This document shows positions 4,795 to 10,424 of a stretch of DNA of 10,807 nt, piece by piece; within the stretch, counting starts at the first letter, position 1; each line of letters begins with the position of its first letter. Where the stretch lies: assembly GCA_964634615.1 (NCBI GenBank), contig CAZWLQ010000021.1, positions 1-10,807 of the forward strand, given 5' to 3'. The notes under the pieces are model-generated. The model saw only the letters and a list, made by a program, of their open reading frames with translations, was not told where the DNA came from and ran no database searches. A program made the position numbers and the translations under genes. This stretch comes from EsbW-18 sp964634615. Its GTDB lineage: Bacteria; Patescibacteriota; Minisyncoccia; Phycocordibacterales; EsbW-18.

Positions 4795-5418
4795 ATGAAG
4801 AGCTTTCTGATGAAGATGCGGTGCCTCTGGCAGGACATGATCAAGCCGCTGATGGTCGGGTATTGGCGTCCAGTGCGGTTGGTCACGAAGATTCACGCGG
4901 CTACGGGGTGCATCATTATGCTGCTCGTCGTCGCGCTCGTTGCTGGTGTCATGTTCAGTCGAAACGACGACCGTTCGGTTTTCATGCCTCTTGGTTGGGC
5001 GTGTCTCCTGTCCTTCATTGGCGCATTCTTTTTTCTCGGGCTTCTGATTACGTATGACGACCAGCGCGACGCTGCGTGGCGTACCGTAATCAAGCGACGA
5101 GCCACCGGAAGCTCTGTTGTCACGATTCTCAAGGTTCTGCATCCACAGCACTTCCAATCCTTCACAAGCAGACACGGCGAAGCATTCCTGCTTGCCTTGC
5201 GGGATGGTGGTGGGCACGTGCTACGGGTGATGGAGCTCACAAATGAAGCTCGATTCCTCGCTTCATTGGGGTATCTCGAAGAACGATGGCACGGATTTTT
5301 CCACACGTGGCAGGTATCTCGTGAGGGATGGCGTTTTCTGAACAATCTTCACCCCATGCCGAAAAAGTGGTCGCCGGAGGATGGACATCACAATGTTCCG
5401 TCTCCGTCGCCTGCGTGA
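4795..5418 (+). CDS. Array gene 2: two-helix membrane protein with winged-helix-like tail
   Basis: The product has 207 residues from the ATG at 4795, whose Shine-Dalgarno AAAGGAG ends about 6 nt upstream. The N-terminal region carries YWRPVRLVTK, matching WSSLRLVTK of gene 1. Membrane segments lie at about 38-55 and 64-86, followed by YDDQRDAAW, close to FRDQRRKAW of gene 1. Residues about 145-186 (ELTNEARFLASLGYLEERW, then a TWQVSREGWRFLNNL wing-like stretch) suggest a winged helix. The C-terminal tail is PMPKKWSPEDGHHNVPSPSPA (187-207). The region between the membrane segments and the winged helix shows little similarity to gene 1 by eye, so the gene looks mosaic: constant ends, variable middle. 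Function is unknown; a membrane-anchored regulator is the most natural inference. Confidence 0.75.
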   Translation: MKSFLMKMRCLWQDMIKPLMVGYWRPVRLVTKIHAATGCIIMLLVVALVAGVMFSRNDDRSVFMPLGWACLLSFIGAFFFLGLLITYDDQRDAAWRTVIKRRATGSSVVTILKVLHPQHFQSFTSRHGEAFLLALRDGGGHVLRVMELTNEARFLASLGYLEERWHGFFHTWQVSREGWRFLNNLHPMPKKWSPEDGHHNVPSPSPA

Positions 5419-5426
5419 ACCTCAAG

Positions 5427-5466
5427 CCCCCGACATGCACGCATGTCGGGGGCGGTTTCGTTCTTG
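5427..5466 (+). terminator. Intrinsic terminator of array gene 2
   Basis: CCCCCGACATGC (5427-5438) pairs with GCATGTCGGGGG (5441-5452) around the dinucleotide AC and is followed by CGGTTTCGTTCTT. The T-tract is interrupted but the 12-bp stem is very strong. Confidence 0.85.
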
Positions 5467-5492
5467 CGAAGAGTTGAGCAAAAGCGTACCAT
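5464..5492 (+). promoter_or_regulatory. Promoter of array gene 3
   Basis: TTGCGA (5464-5469) and TACCAT (5487-5492) are 17 nt apart, in the same arrangement relative to the conserved leader as in genes 1 and 2. Confidence 0.55.
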
Positions 5493-5494
5493 CG

Positions 5495-5541
5495 CACGCA
5501 GATTTGTTTCATTCACGCAGTTCGATGCTCTCGAAAGGAGC
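5495..5541 (+). promoter_or_regulatory. Conserved leader module of array gene 3
   Basis: CACGCAG occurs at 5495-5501 and 5514-5520. Compared with genes 1 and 2, the hairpin has a substitution and a 2-nt insertion. It can still form as GCTC (5527-5530) with GAGC (5538-5541), and the Shine-Dalgarno AAAGGAG again spans loop and stem. Retention of pairing despite the indel hints at selection on the structure. Confidence 0.5.
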
Positions 5542-5546
5542 GAGTC

Positions 5547-6263
5547 ATGCTGAAGCGTCTGGGGAGTTTGTTCCGAGACATGGCCAAGTCACTGTTCGTT
5601 GATCGGTGGAAGAGCGTCCGACTGCGGACGAGGTGCAATTTCCTCGACTGGACGACGTTCGTGCCCATCATCCTCTGGATTGTTCTCGTTTTGACAATCA
5701 TGCGCTCGGTGACGCCACACGAACTTCACATCGTTACTAAGACTCTTGTGACAATGTTGCTCATCTCTTCACTCTGGCTCGTTACGAAGCTTTCTACCCG
5801 CTGGGATGAGTGGGCAAGGGTTGCACGGCAGGAACTTCGAAGCGCGTGGGTACTCCATGAGCACCTGGCAGATCGCCTTCGTCCCGACAAAGTCCAATGG
5901 CCTTTTCGCGGTCGGGTGCTCAACGACCCCAAGATCAGTGAGTCCGCAGGGTCGATGCTCTTCGTTCTTCTCGTCCGAGGAGACAATTGCTACCGAAAAG
6001 GGGAAAGCTCCGGAGAATTGCTCGACCTTCTCGGTATTGATGGAAGGGACATCAGCCCACTTCAAAAGTACTACCTGCAAATCACTCTGAATGAGCTCGT
6101 TGGCCAGCACTGGATCGAAAGTCGGGTTTCCAAGCGTGGAGATGCCGTGTTCTATCCGTGCAATCGGGCGTGGGACGTTTTTCTTGCGCACCACCCGATT
6201 CCCAAGGGATGGTCGCCTGAAGACGCCAACCGTCAGGTGGTCCCGTCTCCGTCGCCTGCGTGA
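5547..6263 (+). CDS. Array gene 3: two-helix membrane protein with winged-helix-like tail
   Basis: The product has 238 residues from the ATG at 5547, about 6 nt after AAAGGAG. RWKSVRLRTR (20-29) corresponds to the RLVTK segment of genes 1 and 2. Membrane segments lie at about 37-54 and 62-82, with basic residues on the flanks facing the cytoplasm. A middle domain (about 88-165) contains an Arg-rich amphipathic helix and VLNDPKISESAGSMLFVLLVRGDNCYRKG, which I cannot place in a family. Residues about 168-215 (ISPLQKYYLQITLNELVGQHWIE, then a SRVSKRGDAVFYPC wing) resemble a winged helix. The tail is PIPKGWSPEDANRQVVPSPSPA without the first residue counted as variable. It is identical to gene 4 downstream. 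It has its own promoter, leader and terminator. Confidence 0.75.
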   Translation: MLKRLGSLFRDMAKSLFVDRWKSVRLRTRCNFLDWTTFVPIILWIVLVLTIMRSVTPHELHIVTKTLVTMLLISSLWLVTKLSTRWDEWARVARQELRSAWVLHEHLADRLRPDKVQWPFRGRVLNDPKISESAGSMLFVLLVRGDNCYRKGESSGELLDLLGIDGRDISPLQKYYLQITLNELVGQHWIESRVSKRGDAVFYPCNRAWDVFLAHHPIPKGWSPEDANRQVVPSPSPA

Positions 6264-6271
6264 ACCTCAAG

Positions 6272-6311
6272 CCCCCGACATGCACGCATGTCGGGGGCGG
6301 TTTCGTTCTTG
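6272..6311 (+). terminator. Intrinsic terminator of array gene 3
   Basis: This is the same 12-bp stem with AC centre as at 5427-5452, here at 6272-6297, with the same interrupted T-tract. It matches the gene 2 terminator exactly because of the 845-bp duplication. Confidence 0.85.
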
Positions 6312-6337
6312 CGAAGAGTTGAGCAAAAGCGTACCAT
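6309..6337 (+). promoter_or_regulatory. Promoter of array gene 4
   Basis: TTGCGA (6309-6314) and TACCAT (6332-6337) are 17 nt apart, an exact copy of the gene 3 promoter. Confidence 0.55.
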
Positions 6338-6339
6338 CG

Positions 6340-6386
6340 CACGCAGATTTGTTTCATTCACGCAGTTCGATGCTCTCGAAAGGAGC
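6340..6386 (+). promoter_or_regulatory. Conserved leader module of array gene 4
   Basis: This is an exact copy of the gene 3 leader: CACGCAG at 6340-6346 and 6359-6365, then the Shine-Dalgarno hairpin GCTC/GAGC at 6372-6375/6383-6386. Confidence 0.5.
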
Positions 6387-6391
6387 GAGTC

Positions 6392-7108
6392 ATGCTGAAG
6401 CGTCTGGGGAGTTTGTTCCGAGACATGGCCAAGTCACTGTTCGTTGATCGGTGGAAGAGCGTCCGACTGCGGACGAGGTGCAATTTCCTCGACTGGACGA
6501 CGTTCGTGCCCATCATCCTCTGGATTGTTCTCGTTTTGACAATCATGCGCTCGGTGACGCCACACGAACTTCACATCGTTACTAAGACTCTTGTGACAAT
6601 GTTGCTCATCTCTTCACTCTGGCTCGTTACGAAGCTTTCTACCCGCTGGGATGAGTGGGCAAGGGTTGCACGGCAGGAACTTCGAAGCGCGTGGGTACTC
6701 CATGAGCACCTGGCAGATCGCCTTCGTCCCGACAAAGTCCAATGGCCTTTTCGCGGTCGGGTGCTCAACGACCCCAAGATCAGTGAGTCCGCAGGGTCGA
6801 TGCTCTTCGTTCTTCTCGTCCGAGGAGACAATTGCTACCGAAAAGGGGAAAGCTCCGGAGAATTGCTCGACCTTCTCGGTATTGATGGAAGGGACATCAG
6901 CCCACTTCAAAAGTACTACCTGCAAATCACTCTGAATGAGCTCGTTGGCCAGCACTGGATCGAAAGTCGGGTTTCCAAGCGTGGAGATGCCGTGTTCTAT
7001 CCGTGCAATCGGGCGTGGGACGTTTTTCTTGCGCACCACCCGATTCCCAAGGGATGGTCGCCTGAAGACGCCAACCGTCAGGTGGTCCCGTCTCCGTCGC
7101 CTGCGTGA
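6392..7108 (+). CDS. Array gene 4: exact duplicate of array gene 3
   Basis: The 238-residue product is identical in every residue to that of 5547-6263, with the same start context, two membrane segments, winged-helix-like region and WSPED...VPSPSPA tail. The absence of any change in 845 bp means the duplication is very recent, is kept uniform by gene conversion, or arose in assembly. Doubling of gene dosage is the immediate consequence if it is real. The terminator that follows differs from the others by an inverted central dinucleotide, so the right junction is not a simple further copy. Confidence 0.75.
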   Translation: MLKRLGSLFRDMAKSLFVDRWKSVRLRTRCNFLDWTTFVPIILWIVLVLTIMRSVTPHELHIVTKTLVTMLLISSLWLVTKLSTRWDEWARVARQELRSAWVLHEHLADRLRPDKVQWPFRGRVLNDPKISESAGSMLFVLLVRGDNCYRKGESSGELLDLLGIDGRDISPLQKYYLQITLNELVGQHWIESRVSKRGDAVFYPCNRAWDVFLAHHPIPKGWSPEDANRQVVPSPSPA

Positions 7109-7116
7109 ACCTCAAG

Positions 7117-7155
7117 CCCCCGACATGCGTGCATGTCGGGGGCGGTTTCGTTTTG
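7117..7155 (+). terminator. Intrinsic terminator of array gene 4
   Basis: The 12-bp stem CCCCCGACATGC/GCATGTCGGGGG occupies 7117-7142 with GT rather than AC in the centre, and is followed by CGGTTTCGTTTTGT. Its T-tract is better than in the other copies. Sequence similarity to the other units ends at about 7152. Confidence 0.88.
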
Positions 7156-7245
7156 TATCTCACATTTTCTTCCCGAGACCCGACACCCCAAACCCTACCA
7201 TTTGTATTTCTATCCCCAGCATATGCACATCGAAAGCGTCCTTAT

Positions 7246-7274
7246 TTGACACCACTCACTCGCTTGCGTATACT
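7246..7274 (+). promoter_or_regulatory. Promoter of the tuf-rpsJ unit
   Basis: TTGACA (7246-7251) and TATACT (7269-7274) are 17 nt apart, as expected for a strong housekeeping promoter. Transcription would start near 7281, giving a tuf leader of about 115 nt (7281-7395). I see no clear Shine-Dalgarno just before the tuf ATG, so the leader may matter for translation. Confidence 0.85.
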
Positions 7275-7395
7275 GCTTTCACTTGTGAGAATGCGCTCAT
7301 AGTCTGTAAGGGGCGTATTTTTAATGTAGTAACCCGGCTTGTCTTCTTTGGTTTTATAAGAAGAGAGTCATATCTAGCAATAAATTTACACATAT

Positions 7396-8598
7396 ATGGC
7401 AGATGCATTTGACCGTTCAAAGCCACACGTCAACGTCGGTACCATCGGTCACGTTGACCACGGCAAGACAACCTTGACCGCATCGATCCTCCACGTTCTC
7501 GACTTGAACAAGGACGCAGGATACGGCGCACGCGTTGAAGCGATCGACAAGATCGATGGCGCACCTGAAGAAAAAGCTCGTGGTATCACGATTGCTCTTC
7601 ACCACTCTGAATACTGGACACCAACGCGCCACTACGCGCACATTGACGCTCCAGGTCACGCCGACTACATCAAGAACATGATTACCGGTGCCGCTCAAAT
7701 GGACGGTGCAGTACTCGTAGTTGCAGCAACCGACGGTGTGATGCCACAGACTCGTGAACACATTCTCCTTGCAAAGCAGGTCGGTGTTCCGAAAGTGATC
7801 GTATTCCTCAACAAGTGTGACATGGTTCCGGACAAGGATCTCATTGACCTCGTTGAAGAAGAAGTCCGCGAACTCCTCACCAAGCAGGGATTTGATGGTG
7901 CGAACACACCAATCATCCGTGGTTCTGGTTTGAAGGCACTTGAAGCAACATCGAAGGACGACGAGTGGGCACAGAAAGTGTTTGAACTTGCAAACACCCT
8001 CGACTCATTCATCCCAACTCCTGTTCGTGAGACGGACAAGCCGTTCCTCATGCCCGTTGAAGACATCTTCTCGATTGAAGGACGTGGTACTGTCGTTACC
8101 GGCCGTATCGAGCGAGGTATCATCAAGGTTGGTCAGGACGTTGAAGTTGTTGGTCTTACCCCAACACAGAAGACAACGGTCACTGGAGTTGAAATGTTCA
8201 ACAAGCAGCTTCAGGAAGGACAGGCAGGTGACAACGCAGGTATCCTTATCCGCGGTTTGAAGAAAGAAGACGTCACCCGTGGTCAGGTTCTTGCAGCACC
8301 AGGTTCGGTTACTCCTCACACAGAATTCGAAGCAGAAGTCTACATTCTCTCGAAGGATGAAGGAGGTCGCCACACACCATTCGTTACCGGATACAAGCCA
8401 CAGTTCTACGTTCGCACAACGGACGTGACCGGTGAGGTAACACTCCCTGAAGGCACCGCAATGGTGATGCCAGGAGACACCGTCAAGTTCCAGGTCAAGC
8501 TCGTCGCACCAGTTGCGCTCGAGAACAACCAGCGCTTCGCTATCCGCGAAGGTGGAAAGACGGTCGGAGCAGGTGTTGTGACAAAGATTGTCGCATAA
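7396..8598 (+). CDS. tuf: Translation elongation factor EF-Tu
   Basis: EF-Tu delivers aminoacyl-tRNA to the ribosomal A site as a ternary complex with GTP in the cytoplasm. The 400-residue product has the full three-domain length. GTPase motifs are GHVDHGKT (18-25), switch I RGITI (62-66), DAPGHADY (84-91, with Ala in place of the common Cys), NKCD (139-142) and GSGLKALE (176-183). Domain 2 starts near PFLMPVEDIFSIEGRGTVVTG (217-236). Domain 3 ends with the highly conserved RFAIREGGKTVGAGVVTKI. The catalytic His of PGHADY is present at 88. An unusual switch I continuation, ITIALHHSEYW, replaces the common ITINTSHVEYE. The gene is transcribed from a strong promoter with a long leader and shares its unit with rpsJ, 78 nt downstream. 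Codon use is more even and A/T-ending than in the flanking array genes. Confidence 0.98.
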   Translation: MADAFDRSKPHVNVGTIGHVDHGKTTLTASILHVLDLNKDAGYGARVEAIDKIDGAPEEKARGITIALHHSEYWTPTRHYAHIDAPGHADYIKNMITGAAQMDGAVLVVAATDGVMPQTREHILLAKQVGVPKVIVFLNKCDMVPDKDLIDLVEEEVRELLTKQGFDGANTPIIRGSGLKALEATSKDDEWAQKVFELANTLDSFIPTPVRETDKPFLMPVEDIFSIEGRGTVVTGRIERGIIKVGQDVEVVGLTPTQKTTVTGVEMFNKQLQEGQAGDNAGILIRGLKKEDVTRGQVLAAPGSVTPHTEFEAEVYILSKDEGGRHTPFVTGYKPQFYVRTTDVTGEVTLPEGTAMVMPGDTVKFQVKLVAPVALENNQRFAIREGGKTVGAGVVTKIVA

Positions 8599-8612
8599 CC
8601 ACTTTAGAGCTA

Positions 8613-8658
8613 AGATGCAGCGGACTTGAGCGCACAGGGTTCTCGAGTCCGCACATCT
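8613..8658 (+). promoter_or_regulatory. Hairpin between tuf and rpsJ
   Basis: GCGGACTTGAG (8620-8630) pairs with CTCGAGTCCGC (8642-8652) through one T-G pair. After a small internal loop, AGATG (8613-8617) pairs with CATCT (8654-8658). No T-tract follows, so it is not an intrinsic terminator. It lies 18 nt before the rpsJ ATG, where it could slow RNA decay, act as a processing site or bind a ribosomal protein. The last is inferred by analogy with r-protein leaders. Confidence 0.6.
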
Positions 8659-8676
8659 GATCTTTAACAACAGATT

Positions 8677-9021
8677 ATGGCAACGAAAAAAACAAAAACG
8701 ATAAAGGAAGACGCGCCGCACAAATTGCGCATTCGCGTTCGTGCGTACGATCACAAGCTTCTCGACACGTCGGTGAAGCAGATCATCGACACCGCTTTAC
8801 GCTACGAAGCGGAGATTGTTGGTCCGATTCCGCTTCCAACCGAGCGCACAAGCTACACGGTTAACCGTGGCGCCTTCATCGACAAGAACGCTCGCGAACA
8901 ATTTGAAATGCGTGTGCACAAGCGGGTGTTGGATATCATGAACCCAACTCCAAAGGTTGTTGAAGCACTCACCTCACTCTCGTTGCCATCTGGTGTTTCA
9001 ATTGAAGTTAAAATGAACTAA
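8677..9021 (+). CDS. rpsJ: Small-subunit ribosomal protein uS10
   Basis: S10 is a 30S head protein that also takes part in transcription antitermination with NusB. The 114-residue product aligns with the family along its whole length: HKLRIRVRAYDHKLLDTSVKQI, the strongly conserved VGPIPLPT, RTSYTVNRGAFIDKNAREQFEMRVHKRVLDIMNPT and the C-terminal VVEALTSLSLPSGVSIEV. The N-terminus (MATKKTKTIKEDAP) is about ten residues longer than in E. coli and basic. The ATG at 8677 has no good Shine-Dalgarno; translation may depend on tuf or on the intergenic hairpin. Unusually, a strong terminator follows within 65 nt and the next gene is not rplC, so the gene is separated from the rest of an S10 operon. 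Confidence 0.97.
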   Translation: MATKKTKTIKEDAPHKLRIRVRAYDHKLLDTSVKQIIDTALRYEAEIVGPIPLPTERTSYTVNRGAFIDKNAREQFEMRVHKRVLDIMNPTPKVVEALTSLSLPSGVSIEVKMN

Positions 9022-9058
9022 ACGCGGACTATCGCGGACAGGACGCAGACAACGCGGA
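9022..9058. repeat. Short degenerate CGCGGAC repeats
   Basis: CGCGGAC, CGCGGAC, CGCAGAC and CGCGGAA occur within 37 nt immediately after the rpsJ stop codon, and GCGGACT is also present in the hairpin at 8620. It looks like low-copy intergenic filler rather than a coding or regulatory unit. Confidence 0.5.
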
Positions 9059-9062
9059 AGAG

Positions 9063-9086
9063 ACCACCGGAGACGGTGGTTTTTTC
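9063..9086 (+). terminator. Intrinsic terminator of tuf-rpsJ
   Basis: ACCACCG (9063-9069) and CGGTGGT (9074-9080) form a 7-bp stem with the stable loop GAGA, directly followed by six further T residues. Confidence 0.92.
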
Positions 9087-9088
9087 AT

Positions 9089-9116
9089 TTGACACTCATA
9101 ACTTTTGATGTATAGT
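9089..9116 (+). promoter_or_regulatory. Promoter of the orphan membrane protein at 9165
   Basis: TTGACA (9089-9094) and TATAGT (9111-9116) are 16 nt apart. The -35 begins three bases after the T-tract of the preceding terminator, the same terminator-promoter stacking seen in the array. The leader would be about 42 nt. Confidence 0.85.
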
Positions 9117-9164
9117 CATCGTCAGGGAAGTTCAACCATTTTGCAGGTACAAGGAGAAGATTCG

Positions 9165-9875
9165 ATGACACTTCAATCGAAGATCAAACTGTCGGTCTGG
9201 CTCACAGTCGTTTTTGGTGTCGTGACGGTGGGTCTATTCATCTGGTTCGTCGCGGGTGCGTCCCATCACGGGGCGATTCTCGCGGGAGGCGCCCTCGCGT
9301 TAGTCCTCTTTATGGTCGCTTGTCTTTGTTGTGGAATCCTGAGAACCACCCAGCAGGAACTGGAACAAAGACTCCAGGAGGAACAAGAGAACAAACGAGC
9401 CGACCTCTGGTGGGAGCACGTTCGGCGCTTGGTGATGAGCGATGGAGTCAGTGAGACCCGGGGACTTCTCCTCGACTACCTCGAGAGCAAGTACAGGATT
9501 GATCAGTGGGACAGAGATGTTCTCGACGAGCTTCTGGCGGGCACTTCCTCGTCCTCGATTCTCGAGCATGGAATTCCAGTCAGCACGTTCCCGGGTGTTC
9601 TGATGAATTTGTCGGGGAGCTCGTATGAGAACGAGCGCGACGTCAAGCGCGTCATGTTGGCCTTGAGCTCGGGCTTCAATAGCGTCATCGAACGCTACGC
9701 GGCCGAGACGGAGGGCGAGGAGGACGTTCATCTACTCGACGAAGACTACTTCGATGAATTTTTCGGCGAGCTTGAGCCGATGCCGGAGGACTTCACCGAG
9801 GGCAATCTCGATGAGTTGGGTTGGAGATCGGGTTCGTTCAGGCCTCGGCTGAAGCAAGCAGAAGCAGCGGCATGA
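9165..9875 (+). CDS. Two-helix membrane protein with long acidic cytoplasmic domain
   Basis: The ATG at 9165 follows AAGGAG (9151-9156) by 8 nt and gives 236 residues; an earlier in-frame ATG at 9105 lies inside the promoter and is rejected. Membrane segments lie at about 11-31 and 38-58. Residues 61-90 (TTQQELEQRLQEEQENKRADLWWEHVRRL) are a charged helix likely to form a coiled coil. The rest is soluble and acidic, with HLLDEDYFDEFFGELEPMPEDF near 189-210 and a small Ala-rich C-terminus. The order of two helices, WW-containing amphipathic helix and soluble domain is the same as in the array proteins (compare WWEKAYKFF in gene 1), and LEPMPEDF recalls their PMPKKWSPED. Sequence similarity is too weak to claim homology. 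Function unknown. It is monocistronic. Confidence 0.72.
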   Translation: MTLQSKIKLSVWLTVVFGVVTVGLFIWFVAGASHHGAILAGGALALVLFMVACLCCGILRTTQQELEQRLQEEQENKRADLWWEHVRRLVMSDGVSETRGLLLDYLESKYRIDQWDRDVLDELLAGTSSSSILEHGIPVSTFPGVLMNLSGSSYENERDVKRVMLALSSGFNSVIERYAAETEGEEDVHLLDEDYFDEFFGELEPMPEDFTEGNLDELGWRSGSFRPRLKQAEAAA

Positions 9876-9876
9876 A

Positions 9877-9909
9877 CCTGCCTGCCTGCCTGCCTGCCGG
9901 CAGGCAGGC
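9877..9909. repeat. CCTG tandem run ending in a 22-bp palindrome
   Basis: Repeated CCTG units lead into the palindrome GCCTGCCTGCC/GGCAGGCAGGC (9888-9909). It is the longest copy of the repeat also found at 1-14 and 2183-2196. It lies between a stop codon and that gene's terminator, so it is transcribed. Confidence 0.75.
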
Positions 9910-9915
9910 GCAACT

Positions 9916-9954
9916 AGCCGCGTCCCGAACTCCGGGACGCGGCTTTATCATTTA
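9916..9954 (+). terminator. Intrinsic terminator of the gene at 9165
   Basis: AGCCGCGTCCCG (9916-9927) pairs perfectly with CGGGACGCGGCT (9933-9944) around 5 nt and is followed by the T-rich TTATCATTTA. Confidence 0.9.
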
Positions 9955-9960
9955 TATAAT
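9955..9960 (+). promoter_or_regulatory. Possible -10 box for the gene at 10024
   Basis: A perfect TATAAT lies directly after the terminator tail, about 64 nt upstream of the next ATG. No convincing -35 is present at 16-18 nt, where the terminator stem lies, so the promoter assignment is weak. Confidence 0.35.
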
Positions 9961-10023
9961 TCTTGCGTCGAGAGAGTGGCGGGTGTAGGTTGTCGGTAGA
10001 CGCACCAGACAAAGGAGACAGGA

Positions 10024-10308
10024 ATGCGAATCGGCGTGCAAAGAGTAGCACAACTCATCGTCAGTGCTGCGAGGAAGAGTATTCTCGAGCGAAAGGATGA
10101 CAAGGAGGCCATCGAGCCGTGGGAAGCTCGGCTACTCCAGCGCGCGGGTGCCACGAATATCCGCACGATGCGTCAGGTCGGTGGCTCGTACCGAACCGAC
10201 ATGACGCTCCACGGCGTGAACTTCGTCACAGTGACGAAGACTCGCTTGCGCGGCCTGAACGCACGCAACCTCGACGCGCGTCGTCGCTGGCCGCAATCCT
10301 CACGTTGA
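10024..10308 (+). CDS. Small basic orphan protein
   Basis: The ATG at 10024 is preceded by AAAGGAG (10011-10017) with 6-nt spacing and gives 94 residues. The product is strongly basic, especially at its end (KTRLRGLNARNLDARRRWPQSSR). It has an N-terminal amphipathic helix (RIGVQRVAQLIVSAARKSIL), a charged central helix around EAIEPWEARLLQRAG, and a strand-rich part TDMTLHGVNFVTVTKTRL. No signal peptide, membrane segment or metal-binding motif is visible. Nucleic-acid binding is possible from charge alone, but I do not recognise the family. It is a single-gene unit closed by a strong terminator and converges on the gene at 10425-10802. Confidence 0.65.
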   Translation: MRIGVQRVAQLIVSAARKSILERKDDKEAIEPWEARLLQRAGATNIRTMRQVGGSYRTDMTLHGVNFVTVTKTRLRGLNARNLDARRRWPQSSR

Positions 10309-10320
10309 GTTCCCTCCAAT

Positions 10321-10359
10321 CGCCCCGTCCACATTCGTGTGGACGGGGCGAAGATTGTT
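10321..10359 (+). terminator. Intrinsic terminator of the gene at 10024
   Basis: CGCCCCGTCCACA (10321-10333) and TGTGGACGGGGCG (10338-10350) form a perfect 13-bp stem capped by the stable tetraloop TTCG. The tail AAGATTGTTT is only moderately T-rich. Confidence 0.85.
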
Positions 10360-10362
10360 TAT

Positions 10363-10403
10363 ATAAAAAGGAACGGCGCCAACTGCAAATGCAGCGGCGC
10401 CGT
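10363..10403 (-). terminator. Intrinsic terminator of the gene at 10425-10802
   Basis: ACGGCGCC (10373-10380) pairs with GGCGCCGT (10396-10403), and inside it CTGCA (10383-10387) pairs with TGCAG (10390-10394). On the minus strand the hairpin is followed by TCCTTTTTATAT, a proper T-tract. Together with the plus-strand terminator next to it, this insulates the two convergent genes. Confidence 0.88.
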
Positions 10404-10424
10404 GAAGTGGTTAGTGCGAGAACG

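Larger units (their letters stand above)
5398..7152 (+). repeat. Perfect 845-bp tandem duplication plus a 65-bp partial third copy
   Basis: Unit 1 is 5398-6242, unit 2 is 6243-7087 and a partial unit occupies 7088-7152. Each full unit contains a gene 3'-end tail, terminator, promoter, leader and one complete coding sequence. Translations of every frame are the same in both units, so the DNA appears identical. The unit boundary lies in the tail-coding CCGTCTCCGTCGCCTGCG segment shared by genes 2, 3 and 4. The partial unit differs at 7129-7130, where GT replaces AC in the terminator loop. Confidence 0.93.

Noticed and set aside
5726..6194. Overlapping frames repeated in both 845-bp units
   Set aside because: They occur twice only because the unit is duplicated. 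They have no independent ribosome site or promoter and lie inside the array genes.
4003..7155. CRISPR array or integron cassette array
   Set aside because: The repeated units are whole genes with promoters and terminators. There are no short regularly spaced repeats, no attC-like sites that I can recognise and no integrase in the window.
8005..8754. Long minus-strand open frame opposite tuf and rpsJ
   Set aside because: Its Cys-, Asn- and Leu-rich translation is a by-product of tuf codon use; tuf and rpsJ on the plus strand are unambiguous.
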